64,000 bases of DNA from Posidonia oceanica (Eukaryota > Streptophyta > Magnoliopsida > Alismatales > Posidoniaceae), in contig JAZBRS010000013.1 of assembly GCA_037176725.1 (NCBI GenBank), forward strand, positions 5,707,001 through 5,771,000, in the 5' to 3' direction. The notes under the pieces are model-generated. The model did no database searches. It was not told the origin of the DNA and saw only the letters and a list, made by a program, of their open reading frames with translations. The first letter of the stretch is position 1; each line of letters starts with the position of its first letter. A program made the translations under genes and the position numbers. Below, in pieces: positions 1-11,625 of this stretch.

Positions 1-236
1 CTCTCTTGCTTGACAGACTCACTGGCCTGTCACCATCCATCGGGCTGATAGCCCTAACTATCCGGTGATGAGTCTGTTGACTCCTCACGGGCTGATAGCC
101 CCAACTATCCAGTGATGAGTCCGTTAACTCCTCGCGGGCTGATAGCCCTAACTATCCGGTGATGAGTCCGTTAACTCCTCGTGGGCTGATAGCCCTAACT
201 ATCTGGTGATAGGTCCGTTAACTTATCACCTTTCGT
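1..236 (+). repeat. 47-bp tandem hairpin array, 3' UTR of element 0
   Basis: Four units repeat every 47 bp. The motif GATAGCCCTAACTATC starts at 47, 94 (one substitution), 141 and 188. Each unit contains the self-complementary pair GATAG/CTATC. The last unit (205-230) is a 10-bp stem, GGTGATAGGT paired with ACTTATCACC, around the loop CCGTTA. The array probably continues left of the window. Its position, upstream of a polypurine tract and LTR, matches the hypervariable tandem-repeat 3' UTR known for Tat/Ogre elements. Confidence 0.85.
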
Positions 237-1218
237 CATAGTGTAATAGCATTCTGTTGCATGTCATAGCATATCATTGCATGTCATCATGTAGCTTTCT
301 TGTATCCCCCGTAGAGTCAATCCTAGTGTTACATTTCATCATCACACGGACATCGCACGCTTAGAATCCGAACCCCTAGTTTGCGTGTCACTTAAGGTAG
401 CATCCTCAGCGCCCGCAGCTCTGCACAGCTTGCCTGCTTTGGATGATACTCGCAGTAGTGTGCGGCCCAGGATCGTTTTCTCGGTTTCGCATGCCCAGCA
501 TCCCACTGTATTGCATTTCACTGCATAACATCGCATCACATTGCATTCTTATTGCGTTGCTACTCCTCTGTAGTCATTACACCAACTTCCGCCTTCCATT
601 TTTTCGGACATTGCGTGCTTAGGAAATTGAACCCTTGGTTCGCGCATTACTTAAAGTGGTATCTTCAGCATTTCACGGCTTCCTTACAGCCAGCCAGCTT
701 GAGATAACACCTGTAGTAGTGCACGGCCCAGGATCGCTTCCTTGGTATTACATGCCCATCACCGTATGCACATCCACAGCATCTTACTTTCAACACTTGC
801 ATCGCCTTCGCCTCGAGGAGTTCCCAGCGAATGGCACCCCCATGCTAGAGCTGTACAACGCTCAGCGCACTTAAATCATCCAGCTTTCCTGAAGTACCGC
901 CCGATGAGCTTGCATTGCATTTTTCCACCACACCATGTGCATGCATCACCCACTTTTCCCCCAGTGGAGTACATCGCAATGAGCATTAGCGTAGGCATCA
1001 CGTCTACATCAGCACCGTACACTAGTTTTTGCATTGGCACAACATCTTAGTGTTCGCATACATCAGCAATGCGGCAACGAGTCATGACTTTCGGTGCATC
1101 CCCCAAATAAGTGACTCACGCCCAAAGTAACATCGTGCTTCTGCCGGTTTAGGTGGGGTGTCTTGTCAACCCAAAGCAGCGACCTCGGTCCCCTTCACCT
1201 CGCTCAAGGAGGAACATC
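237..1218 (+). mobile_element. 3' internal end of Tat-like element 0, with polypurine tract
   Basis: This is non-coding internal sequence of a Ty3/gypsy Tat-like element whose body lies left of the window. A segment at about 345-520 is repeated in diverged form at about 603-770 (both hold 'gtgcggcccaggatcg' or 'gtgcacggcccaggatcg'). The block at about 1066-1195 matches element A at about 24780-24895, including the shared words GGGGTGTCTTGTCAACCC and CTCACGCCCA. The polypurine tract AAGGAGGAACATC ends at 1218, directly before the LTR. I see no real gene here. Confidence 0.75.
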
Positions 1219-3903
1219 TGTAGACACCCCGTTTTGACGATTGGACGTCGACGGATTCCTATGGAGGCTTGCTCGGATTAGGGTCTAGTCGACCTGACTC
1301 CAAACCTACACCTAAACCCTCAAACCTGCCCAAATCCACCAAAATCCCACAAAAATACCTCAAAAACCTCTCTAGAGTGTTGGACGCTACAATAGGCAAC
1401 GTCCAACGTTAGACGCTGTACATTCCAACGTCCAACATTGGACGCACCCAGCTAAGCGTCCAACGCACTAAGGCAGCAACTAGAGCACCCACGATCTCCT
1501 TTTGACTTCTGTGGCCTATGGCAATGTCCCACGATCTCCCCTCCATGCCACCACACCTTGCCGAGACACCCCCACCATGCCCTGCCACCTGAGCAGCCCA
1601 GCAAACAAAACTAAAAGCTCACAACCCATTCAAACAAGCGAACACAAAGAGACAGCCGGAATTCAGAGGAAATTGAGAGCCACCAGAGCCTCTTAGCCTC
1701 CCTTGTGCGATTCAAAAGTGTTCCCCAGAGTGCACCGAAGCTTCCTGCACAGTTCCCCGGCCTCCAGGCCAGCCAGCAAGCTCGCCGTCCGCCCACAGTC
1801 TGCCGACTCCAACGAGCCGCACACACCTCCGCTGCGACATCTCCGGTGCAAATTACAGGTAGGTACATCCTCCTCCTTAGCTCCTCTCTCCTCCCTCAAC
1901 CTCGTGAGCCTCCACAGTCGGGCTTCGTGGCATTCTGGCTGCTCTGGTGGCCGAAAATGCAATGGATTCCGGCGGCGAAAGGGAGGAGGCGGGTAGAGCA
2001 AACCACTCAATCATTTCTAGTGTAAAACGCAAGTCTGTGATTGTTATTGCATGCTCTTGCTTATTAGCTAGCTAATTTCAAGTTTTCAATCGATTTGATC
2101 GCTTGTGCATGATCTGAAGCAACCTGACGTGTTGGACGCTGGAGCTGGTGCGTCCAACGTAGGATGCTGCCATTCCCAACGTCCAACGTCCCTGTTGCTC
2201 ATTTGTTGCTTTCTTTCCTTTGCAGTAGATTAAAATGTTTGTTGAGGTCTGAATCTTTGCACATACACCTCTCACGCATGCATCCACTTATTTTGTAATC
2301 TCATGTTTCATTTCTCTTTAAATGCATGTCAACTTAGCTGCATTTCAGTTGATCTTAGTTCAGGATGTTGGATGCTGGAAATGGCACATCCAACGTAGGA
2401 CGCTGCCAATCCCAGCGTCCAACGTCCCTATTCTCTTTTAGTTCGTTTTTTCTCTTACAATGCAATCAATCATTTCCTAATCATATTACTTGAAGCATGC
2501 ATTAGCACACACACATCAGTATCATGCCTTGGATCTTGTGCTTAATTTCTTAATTGCATTTTAATTCAAATGCTTTTTTCTGTCTGAATCTGCCTTGCTC
2601 GTTGGATGCTTGGTATCCTGTGTCCAACGTTGGATGCAGGATGCTGCGCGTCTAACGCTTCTGTTTGATGTTTATGCTGCTGATGCTTGATTGTCTTGAT
2701 CCCGTGATTACCTGCTTCTTGCTTTGATTGCATAGCATGATTTGTGCATCCCCTGCTACTGCATTGCATTTAGATCATTGTTTATTATAGCATGCATGCA
2801 TTTTTCTTCAAAATCAGACTCCAGGTGTTGGACGCTGAGTATCCCAGCGTCCAACGTTGGACGCTGTGATCTCAGCGTCGTTGGACATAGGATACCAAGC
2901 GTCTAACGCTTCTGTTTGATGTTTATGCTGCTGATGCTTAATTGTCTTGATCCTGTGATTACCTGCTTCTTGCTTTGATTGCATAGCATGATTTGTGCAT
3001 CCCCTGCTACTGCATTGCATTTAGATTATTGTTTATCATATCATGCATGCATTTTTATTCAAAATCAAACTCCAGGTGTTGGATGCTGAGTATCCCAGCG
3101 TCCAACATTTTAAATCTGCTGCATACTGTCTTTGAGCGTCAATTTCGTTTTGGTTGTTGCTTTCCGCATTTTTGTCACCTCCGGTACATGCCTTGACACC
3201 CATGCATGCTGCCGGACCCCTATTTCATATTTTATGCCTTGCATCGCTTGCTTTCCCATGGTTTTCCGCCTCGAACTTGTTTTTCATCGCATGTCGCTAT
3301 TCACATTGCATGGTTACCTTCGGCGTTTTGATTTCTCGCCTGCATCGCGTTTAGGGTAGTGATGTTTACTGTCTGGAGTTCTTACGAACCAGGGCTAGCC
3401 CAGTTCAGAATACAGGCAGTGCTGCTGAGCACATTGGCTGCACGTTTAATTTCTCATATGTGGCATTCAGGCATTTAGGCATTTAAGCATACATAGCATG
3501 GCATAGCATTCATTGTCCCTTGGGCGTACAGTTAAAGGCAAGCATTGCCGACAATCCTGCAAATGCGAGCGAGTTTAGCCATGAAAGACCGATTTCTCGG
3601 GTGTGTCGGGGGTGCCTAACACCTTCCCCGCACGTAACAGGAGTTCTTACCCTTTCTCTGGCCCGCAGTGACCATTTTGCCCTCGTCCTTGGCACGAGTC
3701 ATCGCATAGCATCGCATCCACTTGCATGTTTTCTATGCTTTCCCTGATTTTCCTCGTCTCCCGATTGAATAAACTAGGTGGCGACTCCATTTTTGTCTTA
3801 TCTTCGTGTTTTTCTTCGCGATTTTCCGATGTTTTCGAGTCAAGTTGTCTCCCCAGATTCACTGCTGACCGCGGCTTCCCCCCTCTCTCACGACATGATC
3901 GCA
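1219..3903 (+). repeat. 3' LTR of Tat-like element 0 (right end uncertain)
   Basis: It begins TGTAGACACCCC directly after a polypurine tract. Its distal part matches the element A LTR in order: the stem-loop near 3376-3415, the words GGTGCCTAACACCTTCCCC (3611-3629), an AATAAA (3768-3773) and TGGCGACTCC (3779-3788). The right boundary is uncertain because no CTACA end is clear; sequence typical of the next LTR begins by about 3911. Inside are a ~250-bp tandem repeat and dispersed GTTGGACGC palindromes. A consensus 5' splice site, CAG|GTAGGT, lies at 1859. There is no primer site to the right, which makes this a 3' LTR rather than a 5' LTR. Confidence 0.75.
2340..3110 (+). repeat. ~250-bp tandem repeat with GTTGGACGC/GCGTCCAAC palindromes
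   Basis: The segment beginning TCTAACGCTTCTGTTTGATG occurs at 2651 and again at 2902, an offset of 251 bp, with nearly identical sequence following. Complementary words (GTTGGACGCTG and CAGCGTCCAAC, or close variants) recur near 2127, 2363, 2600, 2826 and 3076, as well as at about 1377-1450. The clearest hairpin is at 2827-2854, where GTTGGACGCTG and CAGCGTCCAAC flank a short spacer. Confidence 0.75.
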
Positions 3904-5435
3904 CGTGAGCTGTGGCAGCGTGCGAGAACCGTCGTGGTCGAGCGGCAGGACGGTCACAAAATCCAACCTACAAAGTTCATGCTGTAGGCCAAAATACCAC
4001 CAAGTATCAAAAGGCTAGCAGAACTCACATGCTACGAAAATTCTTCCACATAGACTGGCATAAAGTCCAAAAAAATGGTTATAATATACCAAAATGTAGG
4101 TTGAGAAGTTATCTACCATACACAATTGAAAATTCTGGATTCCGATATCTAGAACTCAATATATCAATTAAACAAGCTAGCATGCTCTCACCGCAAACAA
4201 TAAAACTTCAAGCACAGCCACCTCCATTAAAGCTCAATTAAGCTTGTAAAAGCTTCAATAAATGCTATAAATTTTTGACACAGCAAGATTACTCATGCAC
4301 CAATACTTTTGCAACTCTAATTGTAATAAAAATCCATCAGTGAAGCGTATACCTTGATTCCAATAGTAACCCATCAAACACAACAACCCAATAGCACCGC
4401 CGGCGATCCTCCTCACCAGAGCTTCGATCCAGCTTCGCATGCAACACCCACAGGTTACGCTCCACTCCAAAAGCAAGCCACAACCCAACAACACAAGAAT
4501 CCAAGAGAAATCAGAGCATGCAGAGGTTGAGAAGGGAAGAAACTTAACTCAAAACTCCTCCTTACCTCAAAACCAACTGCAGCACAACCTCCGACGACTT
4601 CTCTAGCGAGCTCTTGCTGTAGCCACACGACCCAGAACTTCCATGGTGACCGGAGGACACCTCTAATCCTTCTCCTCATGCATGCAACTGCTGAACTTGT
4701 AGCAGTAGTAATAGCAACAATGGCTATCGACCTCCTCTTCTTCTCAACACAAAACACAGCACTCAACACACACATGGCTCTCATCTCTCTCTCTCTCAAA
4801 ATTACAAGAGCTCCAAAATCCTCCAACACACGCTGCATTGCTCTCTTATATAGCCATGAGAATAGTAAGAGAAGATGCATGGGACAGTTGCCAGCATCTC
4901 ATGCAACCACCACACACAAGCACAGCACCGCTCAACTTAAGTCAACTTAACTCATGCATGAAACATACTCACTTGGTAGCAAAAATCTAATACAAGCACA
5001 AACGGTTCTCAATGCAAGGCAAGGCACGTACATGCTCGTGTATCCAATCCAAAAACACTTATAATATCTCATGAGCATGCAAACCACTTATGTAAGGGCC
5101 AATTTAATCATATAAAATACTTCCAAGGATAACTCTCTAATAATCTTTAAAATCCAATGGAGTCAAGATTATTAATCACAAATCATTAAAAGATCACCAT
5201 TCAAATCATCCTCAAGGGAAACATAATCATCAACTCAAAACCAAGTGGGAAAACTAATTCCCAAATCAAAACTCACAACTAACAGCACTCTGGACTGCTC
5301 AAACATGCCACTCAATCGTGCCCACAAAACGCGCTGGTCATCCGCGCCTACAATACGCGCTGGTGACCCACGCCAAGCATACGTGCTATTCAGTTATACA
5401 ATCTGAAAGCGCAAACAAAGATTACAGGTGTTACA
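3904..5435 (-). repeat. LTR fragment of a minus-strand Ty3/gypsy-like element
   Basis: Read on the minus strand the piece begins TGTAACACCTGTAATC at 5435, the usual start of many chromovirus-type LTRs. Its far end (about 3911) shares TGTGGCAGCGTG with the 5' LTR of element C at about 35630. It also carries a 'tgtaggccaa' block like that at 31858. The left end is truncated against the element 0 LTR, and no coding domain or primer site is attached. I see no gene in this stretch; the open frames are fortuitous. Confidence 0.55.
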
Positions 5436-5474
5436 CCATCCACTTTGACTTCTTATGATTGAGTAATTCTTATA

Positions 5475-5648
5475 TTATGTTTTCCATGTTTTCATACACT
5501 TTTCCAAATGTTTTTTTTGTATTGTCTCATTTGTTCTCTCGTTGAATTTCTTTTTTGCATCTACAAACGTCTCTAGCTTAATCGTCTCATCTGTTTCTTT
5601 TCCAAAACCATTGATAAGTGCATCACATAATATATCAAGTATTATATC
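5475..5648 (-). pseudogene. Myb/SANT-like domain gene fragment, C-terminal piece (split by element A)
   Basis: On the minus strand, reading from 5648, the frame gives 57 residues starting DIILDILCDAL and ending KHLEKCMKTWKT before a stop. The pattern (acidic helix, then a 'K-H-(L/I)-x-N/K-x-(L/M)-K-T' helix) resembles the plant Myb/SANT-like domain found in PIF/Harbinger-related proteins. Its N-terminal partner is on the other side of element A (30891-30974). When one copy of the ATATC target duplication is removed, the two pieces are in the same frame. Family assignment is by eye only; it could be another helix-turn-helix protein. Confidence 0.45.
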
Positions 5649-7558
5649 TGTTGACACCCCATCTTGGCAGGCTTGGACCACTTGGAGCCTTCCTAGTGAT
5701 TGCTGGACTCAAACCCAAACCAAAACCAAACCCTAACCCTCTTCTTTACCCTTCAAAATCAGCCCAACTTGACCTAAGCCTTTACCCCTCTTCCCAAGCT
5801 CAAAACCTAGCCAAAATCCATAGGAAAACCCACCAACACCCACTTAACAAGCCTACCCAAGAACCTAGAAATTTCCAAACCTAGACCATTCCCAAAAACC
5901 CTAGAAAACCTAGGCAAAACTCTCCTTTTTCTACACCTTAAAACCCCTCCAAAACCTTCTTAGAATCAAATCAAAACTTCAAGACCAACACCTCAAATCC
6001 TAGACTACCCACTCACCAATTTTCACCTCATTCCAAGACCCTTAAGACCCCCTTTCACCCAAATTATCCTTTTCTCTCTCCGGGATTATCATTTTCTCTC
6101 TCCTCTCTCTCTCCTGATTATCATCTCTCTTTTCATCCCCTTCTTGCCCTTTTTCTGGCCTGGCTGTGGGCCCCCTTTGTACTCCTATCCCTTCTCTACC
6201 TTATTCCTATTTTTACTTTATTTTTAGCCTTTTTTCTGAATTTTAAAAATCATTTCTCTCCAACCCATCTCTTTTCCTTTTATTTCCCTCTTTTTCCCTT
6301 TTCCTTCTTCCTTCTCTTTTCCTTTGCCCTCTTTTGCAAAAATCCATGAAAACCCCTAAAAATCTGTAAAACCCCAAAATATAAAAGAAACAAATTAGAA
6401 CCCTAAGAAAAACAATTAAAAAACATTAAACAAGCAATTAAAAACCTAAACTTAACTAAATCAAACTAAAAGGAAAACCAAGCATGTAAGCTAAAAAATG
6501 CAAAACAAATCAAAAGAAAACACTAAAAAATCAAGGAAAAAACTAAAATAAAACCAAAACCCACCAAAAGTAAAAACCCCATCAAAATAATTAAAAAACA
6601 AACCCTAAAAAGAAGAATTAAAAAATAAACACTAAAACAAGTAATTAAAGAAACAAAGAGACTTAACCTAACAAACCTAAGAAAAAAACAAATTAAAAGC
6701 TTAATTAAAAGGAAAAGAAAAACACATCTAAAAGACTTAAAAACACCCCATCAAACTAGAAAAATCTAACTAAAAAACTTCAAGAAAAATCAACAAATAA
6801 AAATCAAAGCATAATTTAAAAAAAACTTAAGAAAGAAAAAAAAACCCTAAGAAGACTAAGACTTAAAAACCTAAAACCAATCCTGATTAATACGAAAATA
6901 AATCCTAAAAAATCCTAATCAATGTCCTGAGTATCTAACAAGGGAAACACAATTTTTAAAACAATTTAAAACAAGGTTTAACAAACATTTAATCAAGTGA
7001 AAACCAATTAAAAGCAAAACCAAAACCCTAAAACCCTAATCAAGCCCAAAAACACATTAATCAACCCAAAATGGCCATTAAAAAATTTAATTAAAACCCT
7101 AATTCACATCACAACCTTTCTAGTATTTTTATTTATTTTTAGTTTCTTTTTACTAATTTTATTTCCCCATTCTACCCTCTCTTCTTTCTTACTTCTCTTT
7201 TTCTTTCTTTCCTTTCCATTACTGGGCCCAATCCAGCCCGTTTTTCTTTTTTTTTTTCTTTTTTTTCTTTTCCTTTGGCCCACAGCCCGGCCTGCCTTCC
7301 ACCCTTCTTCTTCCTTCAGCCTTCTGCATTTCCTCCATTTTCTTTCTCCCGTGAGCGGCCAGCTGCAGTGCTCCCTCCATCGTTCGAATTTGAAGCCCTC
7401 CATCCAATCACCTACAGAGCCCGCCGCTTCTCCTCTATCCCAGCATCTTTTCCGGAGGCATTGAATGCCGGTCGACTCGCCGACATCCATCGCTTCTGCT
7501 GCAGTGGCCGCCGGTGAATTTGAAAACTCCCAGCGCGCCAGCAGCCACCTCCTCCTCA

Positions 7559-7563
7559 TATAA
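7559..7563 (+). promoter_or_regulatory. Candidate TATA box in the 5' LTR of element A
   Basis: TATAA within CTCCTCATATAAGCTTCC follows a GC-richer stretch and precedes a purine-rich leader (GAGAG-rich from about 7620), a plausible U3/R boundary near 7590. The same box is at 26838-26842 in the 3' LTR. Position within the LTR is compatible with a promoter, but the start site is inferred only from sequence. Confidence 0.45.
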
Positions 7564-10500
7564 GCTTCCATTCATTCCTTCGGATCTTCTTGAGTTGGCA
7601 ATCCGTGTGAGCGATCAGAAAACCCAGAGAGAGCAGTAGCCACCTGAGAGAGCAACCCCAGAGAATTCCAACAGCTTTTCTTCCACCTGTGCGACCTCCT
7701 CCTTCTCCTCTTCATCTTCCAATTCCAGAGAGAAGAGAGAGCAGAAGAGAGAGCCTGAGAGAGTCTTCAGCATCCTGGAGAGAAGCCAGAAGTCCAGAGA
7801 GAATTCCCCACCCAATCCTCTTCTTTTCCCTCTGAATTCCACAGCAGAACTCCCTCTTTCTTCTCCAGCAAACCATTTCCCTTCCAAGCCTCAATTTCTC
7901 TCCCAATTGCTCCCCCAAGTTCACCCAGAAACCCAGCAATCCCTTCCCACCATTTCCCGGCCATTCCACCACAGAAACCATCCCAAATCACCCTCAGATC
8001 ACCTGAAACTCCAACTATAAGCCCAACACAACCCACTCCAGAATTCCCTTCACTCCTGCCCACTGATCTCTCCCAAACTCCACCCGGATAATCCCCTGAC
8101 CTCCACCTTCCCAGAACACCCAAATCTGGCCCGGCCATCCACCACAGACCAAGAACTCCACAACAAACACTTGCCTTCTCCACTGACCAGAAAATCAACC
8201 GAGCTCCAAATCTTCTCCACGCTCTCCAGAAACCCAATCCAGCAATCCAGAATCGCTCCCCGGACCTCCAGCAACCTCCTGGAAGGCTCCACTAGGCCCG
8301 ACGAGCAGCAACACCCTCCCCCCACCTCCAGTCACCTTGCTGAACCCACGGAGTGCCGGATTTCTCTCCGAGCTCTGGAGCTTCCTTCCAACCAGCTGGG
8401 AAGCACCGGAGGACCATTCTGAAGCAGCTCCAGCCCTTGCGAGCAGCCGGTGACGCCCGCAGCGACCGGACGACCCCCACCGGCCACCTCCGGAACTGCT
8501 GAGGTCGGGAGAACACCTCAGACGCGGAATCAGGTAAAATCTTCTTCCCTTAGTCTTCTTTTCTTCCCGCGATGCTTCTCCGCCCTTTAGAATAGCGTTT
8601 CCAGTCCTCCTGCTCCGTCGCCGTTCGCCGCTCCGGTCGTCTTCTCTAGCGCAGACCTCCGGCCTTCACGGCGCTCCGGCCAGTAGAACGCGACCCCGGC
8701 GATCCCCTCAGCTCCGCACGGACTTCGGGAAGCCCCTTCAGCCCTCAAAATGTAGCCTCGCTGCGTCGAGCGGCCGGACGAGCCTACTGAACCCCTGCAG
8801 AGCTCCGGCGAGCGCTCCGATGCGTTCCAGGCCGCATCGCCCCCCGCCGACCGTCGCCCTGCCTCCGTCAGCTCCAGGACCACCGCCTCCGCCGATCAGC
8901 GCCTCCACAGCCCCCCTGTGCCGGCGGTGGTGAGGTCTGGAAGCTTACTGCTACAGTACTCACCTCCGCCGGCGATCACTGTTCATTTATTTTCCTGTTA
9001 ATATAGTTTTAGGTGTAAATATTGCAGATCTGGTTTAAGCTTTTTAATTTTTGCGTTTCAGTCCTCTGTCCATTTAATATGCTTAGTTTTTAATTAAAAA
9101 CCATGCTAAATTGCTGCTTTTATCTCTGCTTTCCAGAATTTTCTTTCCGGTCCTTTTACTGTGCTGTGCTGTTGTATTATTTTGCATTTTAGCCCCTCTG
9201 TTTTTGATTATTGCACTTAAGTCCTGTCCTAAATCAGTTCATTTAATTGCATGCATTTTACCATACGAAATTGCATTCTGCGTCCCTACATGTTTCTGAT
9301 TTTACCTTTAGGTCCATGCACTGTAGAAACTTAGGTTTTATTTTTAATTTTTGCATACTGCATTGCATATTTTGCCTCCTGTTTTTGCACATTTGCATTT
9401 AGGTCCATTTTAAATGGACAGTAACCATTTGCATGCATTTTGGCTTATTGCATTGCATTTTCAACCCCGCATTTTTAAAAAATTGCACATCAGTCCTTTA
9501 TCAGTGTTTTCAGAGCATGTTTACCTTACAAAATTGCATATTTGACCCCTGCATGATTCAAAAATCACACATAGGTCCTTGCATCTTTTAAAAACCATGT
9601 AAAAAGACTGTTTTGCCCCTAAAGTTGCATCTTAGCTCCTATGCTTACAAAATTGCATGTAGACCCTCCACTTGCATTCCCAGACTCCCCAGAACCCTGT
9701 TTTCTGGAAAATTTGCATTTTAGACCCTAGTTTTTCCAAAATTGCACTCTGATTTCTTTTTGTTTTTCAAAACTTCTTCCAATACACACCCTCTTTTCAA
9801 ATTAGCTTTCTGAGCCCAGTCTTTTGCAAAATAACCCTCTGCCCTCCCCTGTTTTCAAAACCCTCCTCTGTGGACCCCATCTTTTGTGAAAATTTGCATT
9901 TTAGCCCCTTTTCTTTTTCAAAAATGCTTTTGAACTCCTGTCTTTTCCAAGTTTGTTCCCCTTGTTTCTTCTTGCTTGTGCATGCATTCTCCATTCATTT
10001 AGCCTTGCATTTTAGCATCCTTTTGCACACACTAAGCACTTCTAGCTCCCCTTCACTTGGGAGGACCTTTTGCACACCCCTAGGACCTCCTGAACACCTA
10101 GATTTGTTCTTCTCCCCTGTTCTGGCCTTCCTGCCTTGAAGCTGCGACATCTTCCGATCCGGCCGTTGGATCTTCTCAAGTAAGCTGCCCAGGCGACCGC
10201 AGCGAAGCGCTCTTCAGCATGGACCAAGCAGATCTCAGATCAGGCTCCAGGATTTCCAGGTATGTCCTCCTGAACCCCTGCATTGCATTCATTTGCATGC
10301 CATTTGCATTGTTTCCCGCGTTTTCGATTTCTGTCTCTTTGAGCATGTAGAATAGGACCTCCCCTTTCTGTTTAGCAACTCAGATCCCCGTTTCGCGTTT
10401 CCCCATGTGTTTTGTGTTGAGTTTTCCCTGGATTTACCACTTAATGTGACTTTCTTCCCCCTTTCCACGATCCGATCGCATCGCGAGCTTTGGGCAGCAT

Positions 10501-10719
10501 GCGAGACACACCGTGGAACGGTTTAGTGGGAAATGGTCGCAAAAGAGGTGGTAATCCCCCCGTTTGCTCACTCTCCCCTTGGTAGGTCTTCACACCTACT
10601 CTGTGTGGCCCCGAACAGCGCCTGTTCTCACACATGCGTTGTTCTGCTTCTCCTTTTACTGCTTCTAATCTTTTCCTTGCATTTGCATTCGCACAACTTT
10701 TCCGAGGTTTTATCTCGCA

Positions 10720-10975
10720 GTTTTTGGCACCGTTTTGCGTGCCCGTTCTCGTTTTGGCACCGTTTTGCGTGCCTGCTTTGTCTTTCGCGTCGTTTTGCGC
10801 GCTCGCCCTGTTTTTGGCACAGTTTTGCGTGCCCGTCATCGCCTTTTGCACCGATTTGCGTGCCGCCTTGCTTTCTCGCCCGTTTTACGTGCCGACCTTG
10901 TCTTTTTGCACCGTTTTGCGCGCTTTCTTGTTTTTTGCCTCGTTTTGCGTGCTTTACGCCGTTTTCTCTTGCATG
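10720..10975 (+). repeat. ~30-bp tandem repeat in the 5' LTR
   Basis: The phrase CCGTTTTGCGTGCC, or close variants such as TCGTTTTGCGCGCTC, repeats about every 30-33 bp across the stretch. The same array is at about 30000-30250 in the 3' LTR. Repetitive open frames on both strands come from this periodicity and are not genes. Confidence 0.75.
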
Positions 10976-11606
10976 TCGATCGCATTGCATGGTTTTGCCG
11001 TTGTTTTGCTTTTTCACTTGCATTTGCATGTAGGGCTGTGATGCTTACTGTCCGGAGTTCTCACGAGCTAGGTTTCGCCTAGTTCGGAACACAGACAGCG
11101 TAGCTGAGCATTTAGACAGCACGTTTACTTCCTTGCCCTGCTTCTCTCCACTTAGAGCACACCTTAAGCATTCATTTAGGCATTCGTAGGCACATAGGCA
11201 TTCAATCCTGCATTTCCCCGCGTATGCGAGCGTAAGCCTAGAAAGACCGATTCTCGGGCGTGTCGGGGGTGCCTAACACCTTCCCCGCACGTAACAGGAG
11301 TCCTTGCCCTGTCTTTTACCCCGCAATGACCATACTGCCCTTATCCTAGGCTAGAGTCATCTCATTTGCATGTATTTGCATTTGTTTCCTTTGCATTGCT
11401 TTGCTTTGCATTCCTTGCTTGGTTTTGCGTGTTAATTCACGCATTTCCCCCGATTTTCCTTGTCTCCCGTTAATAGACATGGTGGCGACTCTGATTTGTC
11501 TTATCTTTCTCTTTTCTCCTCGATTTCAAGCGTTTTCGAGTCGAGCCTCTTCCTCGGATCCAATCGCCGCTAAATAGCGAGCCTGATTCCGATCGGGATC
11601 GCTACA

Positions 11607-11625
11607 GTGGCGACTCTGCTGGGGA
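11607..11625 (+). other. Primer-binding site of element A
   Basis: TGGCGACTCTGCTGGGGA (11608-11625) starts two bases after the 5' LTR end, the standard position for priming of minus-strand DNA synthesis. Related Tat/Ogre elements carry a similar TGGCGACTC-type site attributed to tRNA-Arg; I have not matched it to a tRNA here. Confidence 0.85.

Larger units (their letters stand above)
5649..11606 (+). repeat. 5' LTR of element A (5958 bp)
   Basis: It starts TGTTGACACC and ends GATCGCTACA, and aligns end to end with 24930-30885. By eye I count roughly 45-50 differences, mostly transitions, so about 99% identity. Internal zones are: pyrimidine-rich (6060-6350), A-rich and G-poor (6350-7100), pyrimidine-rich again (7110-7330), a TATA-like promoter (7559-7563), GC-rich (8300-8950), a T-rich degenerate repeat with TTTTGCATTTTAG-like words (9000-10030), a ~30-bp tandem repeat (10720-10975), and a conserved distal part with a stem-loop (11064-11086), GGTGCCTAACACCTTCCCC (11269-11287) and a primer-site-like TGGCGACTCTG (11483-11493). 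I see no coding gene in it. Confidence 0.95.

Noticed and set aside
1..236. CRISPR-like array (regular 47-bp repeats)
   Set aside because: The whole unit repeats, with no unique spacers, and the context is a plant retrotransposon 3' UTR.
7104..8883. Minus-strand open frames of 80-250 codons in the LTRs
   Set aside because: They lie antisense in LTR sequence with low-complexity W/G/R/E-rich content and are interrupted differently in the two LTRs.
10533..11082. Overlapping open frames on both strands with repeated C/F/A-rich or N/G/A/K-rich peptides
   Set aside because: They are by-products of the ~30-bp tandem repeat in the LTR and recur in the other LTR; no gene signal.
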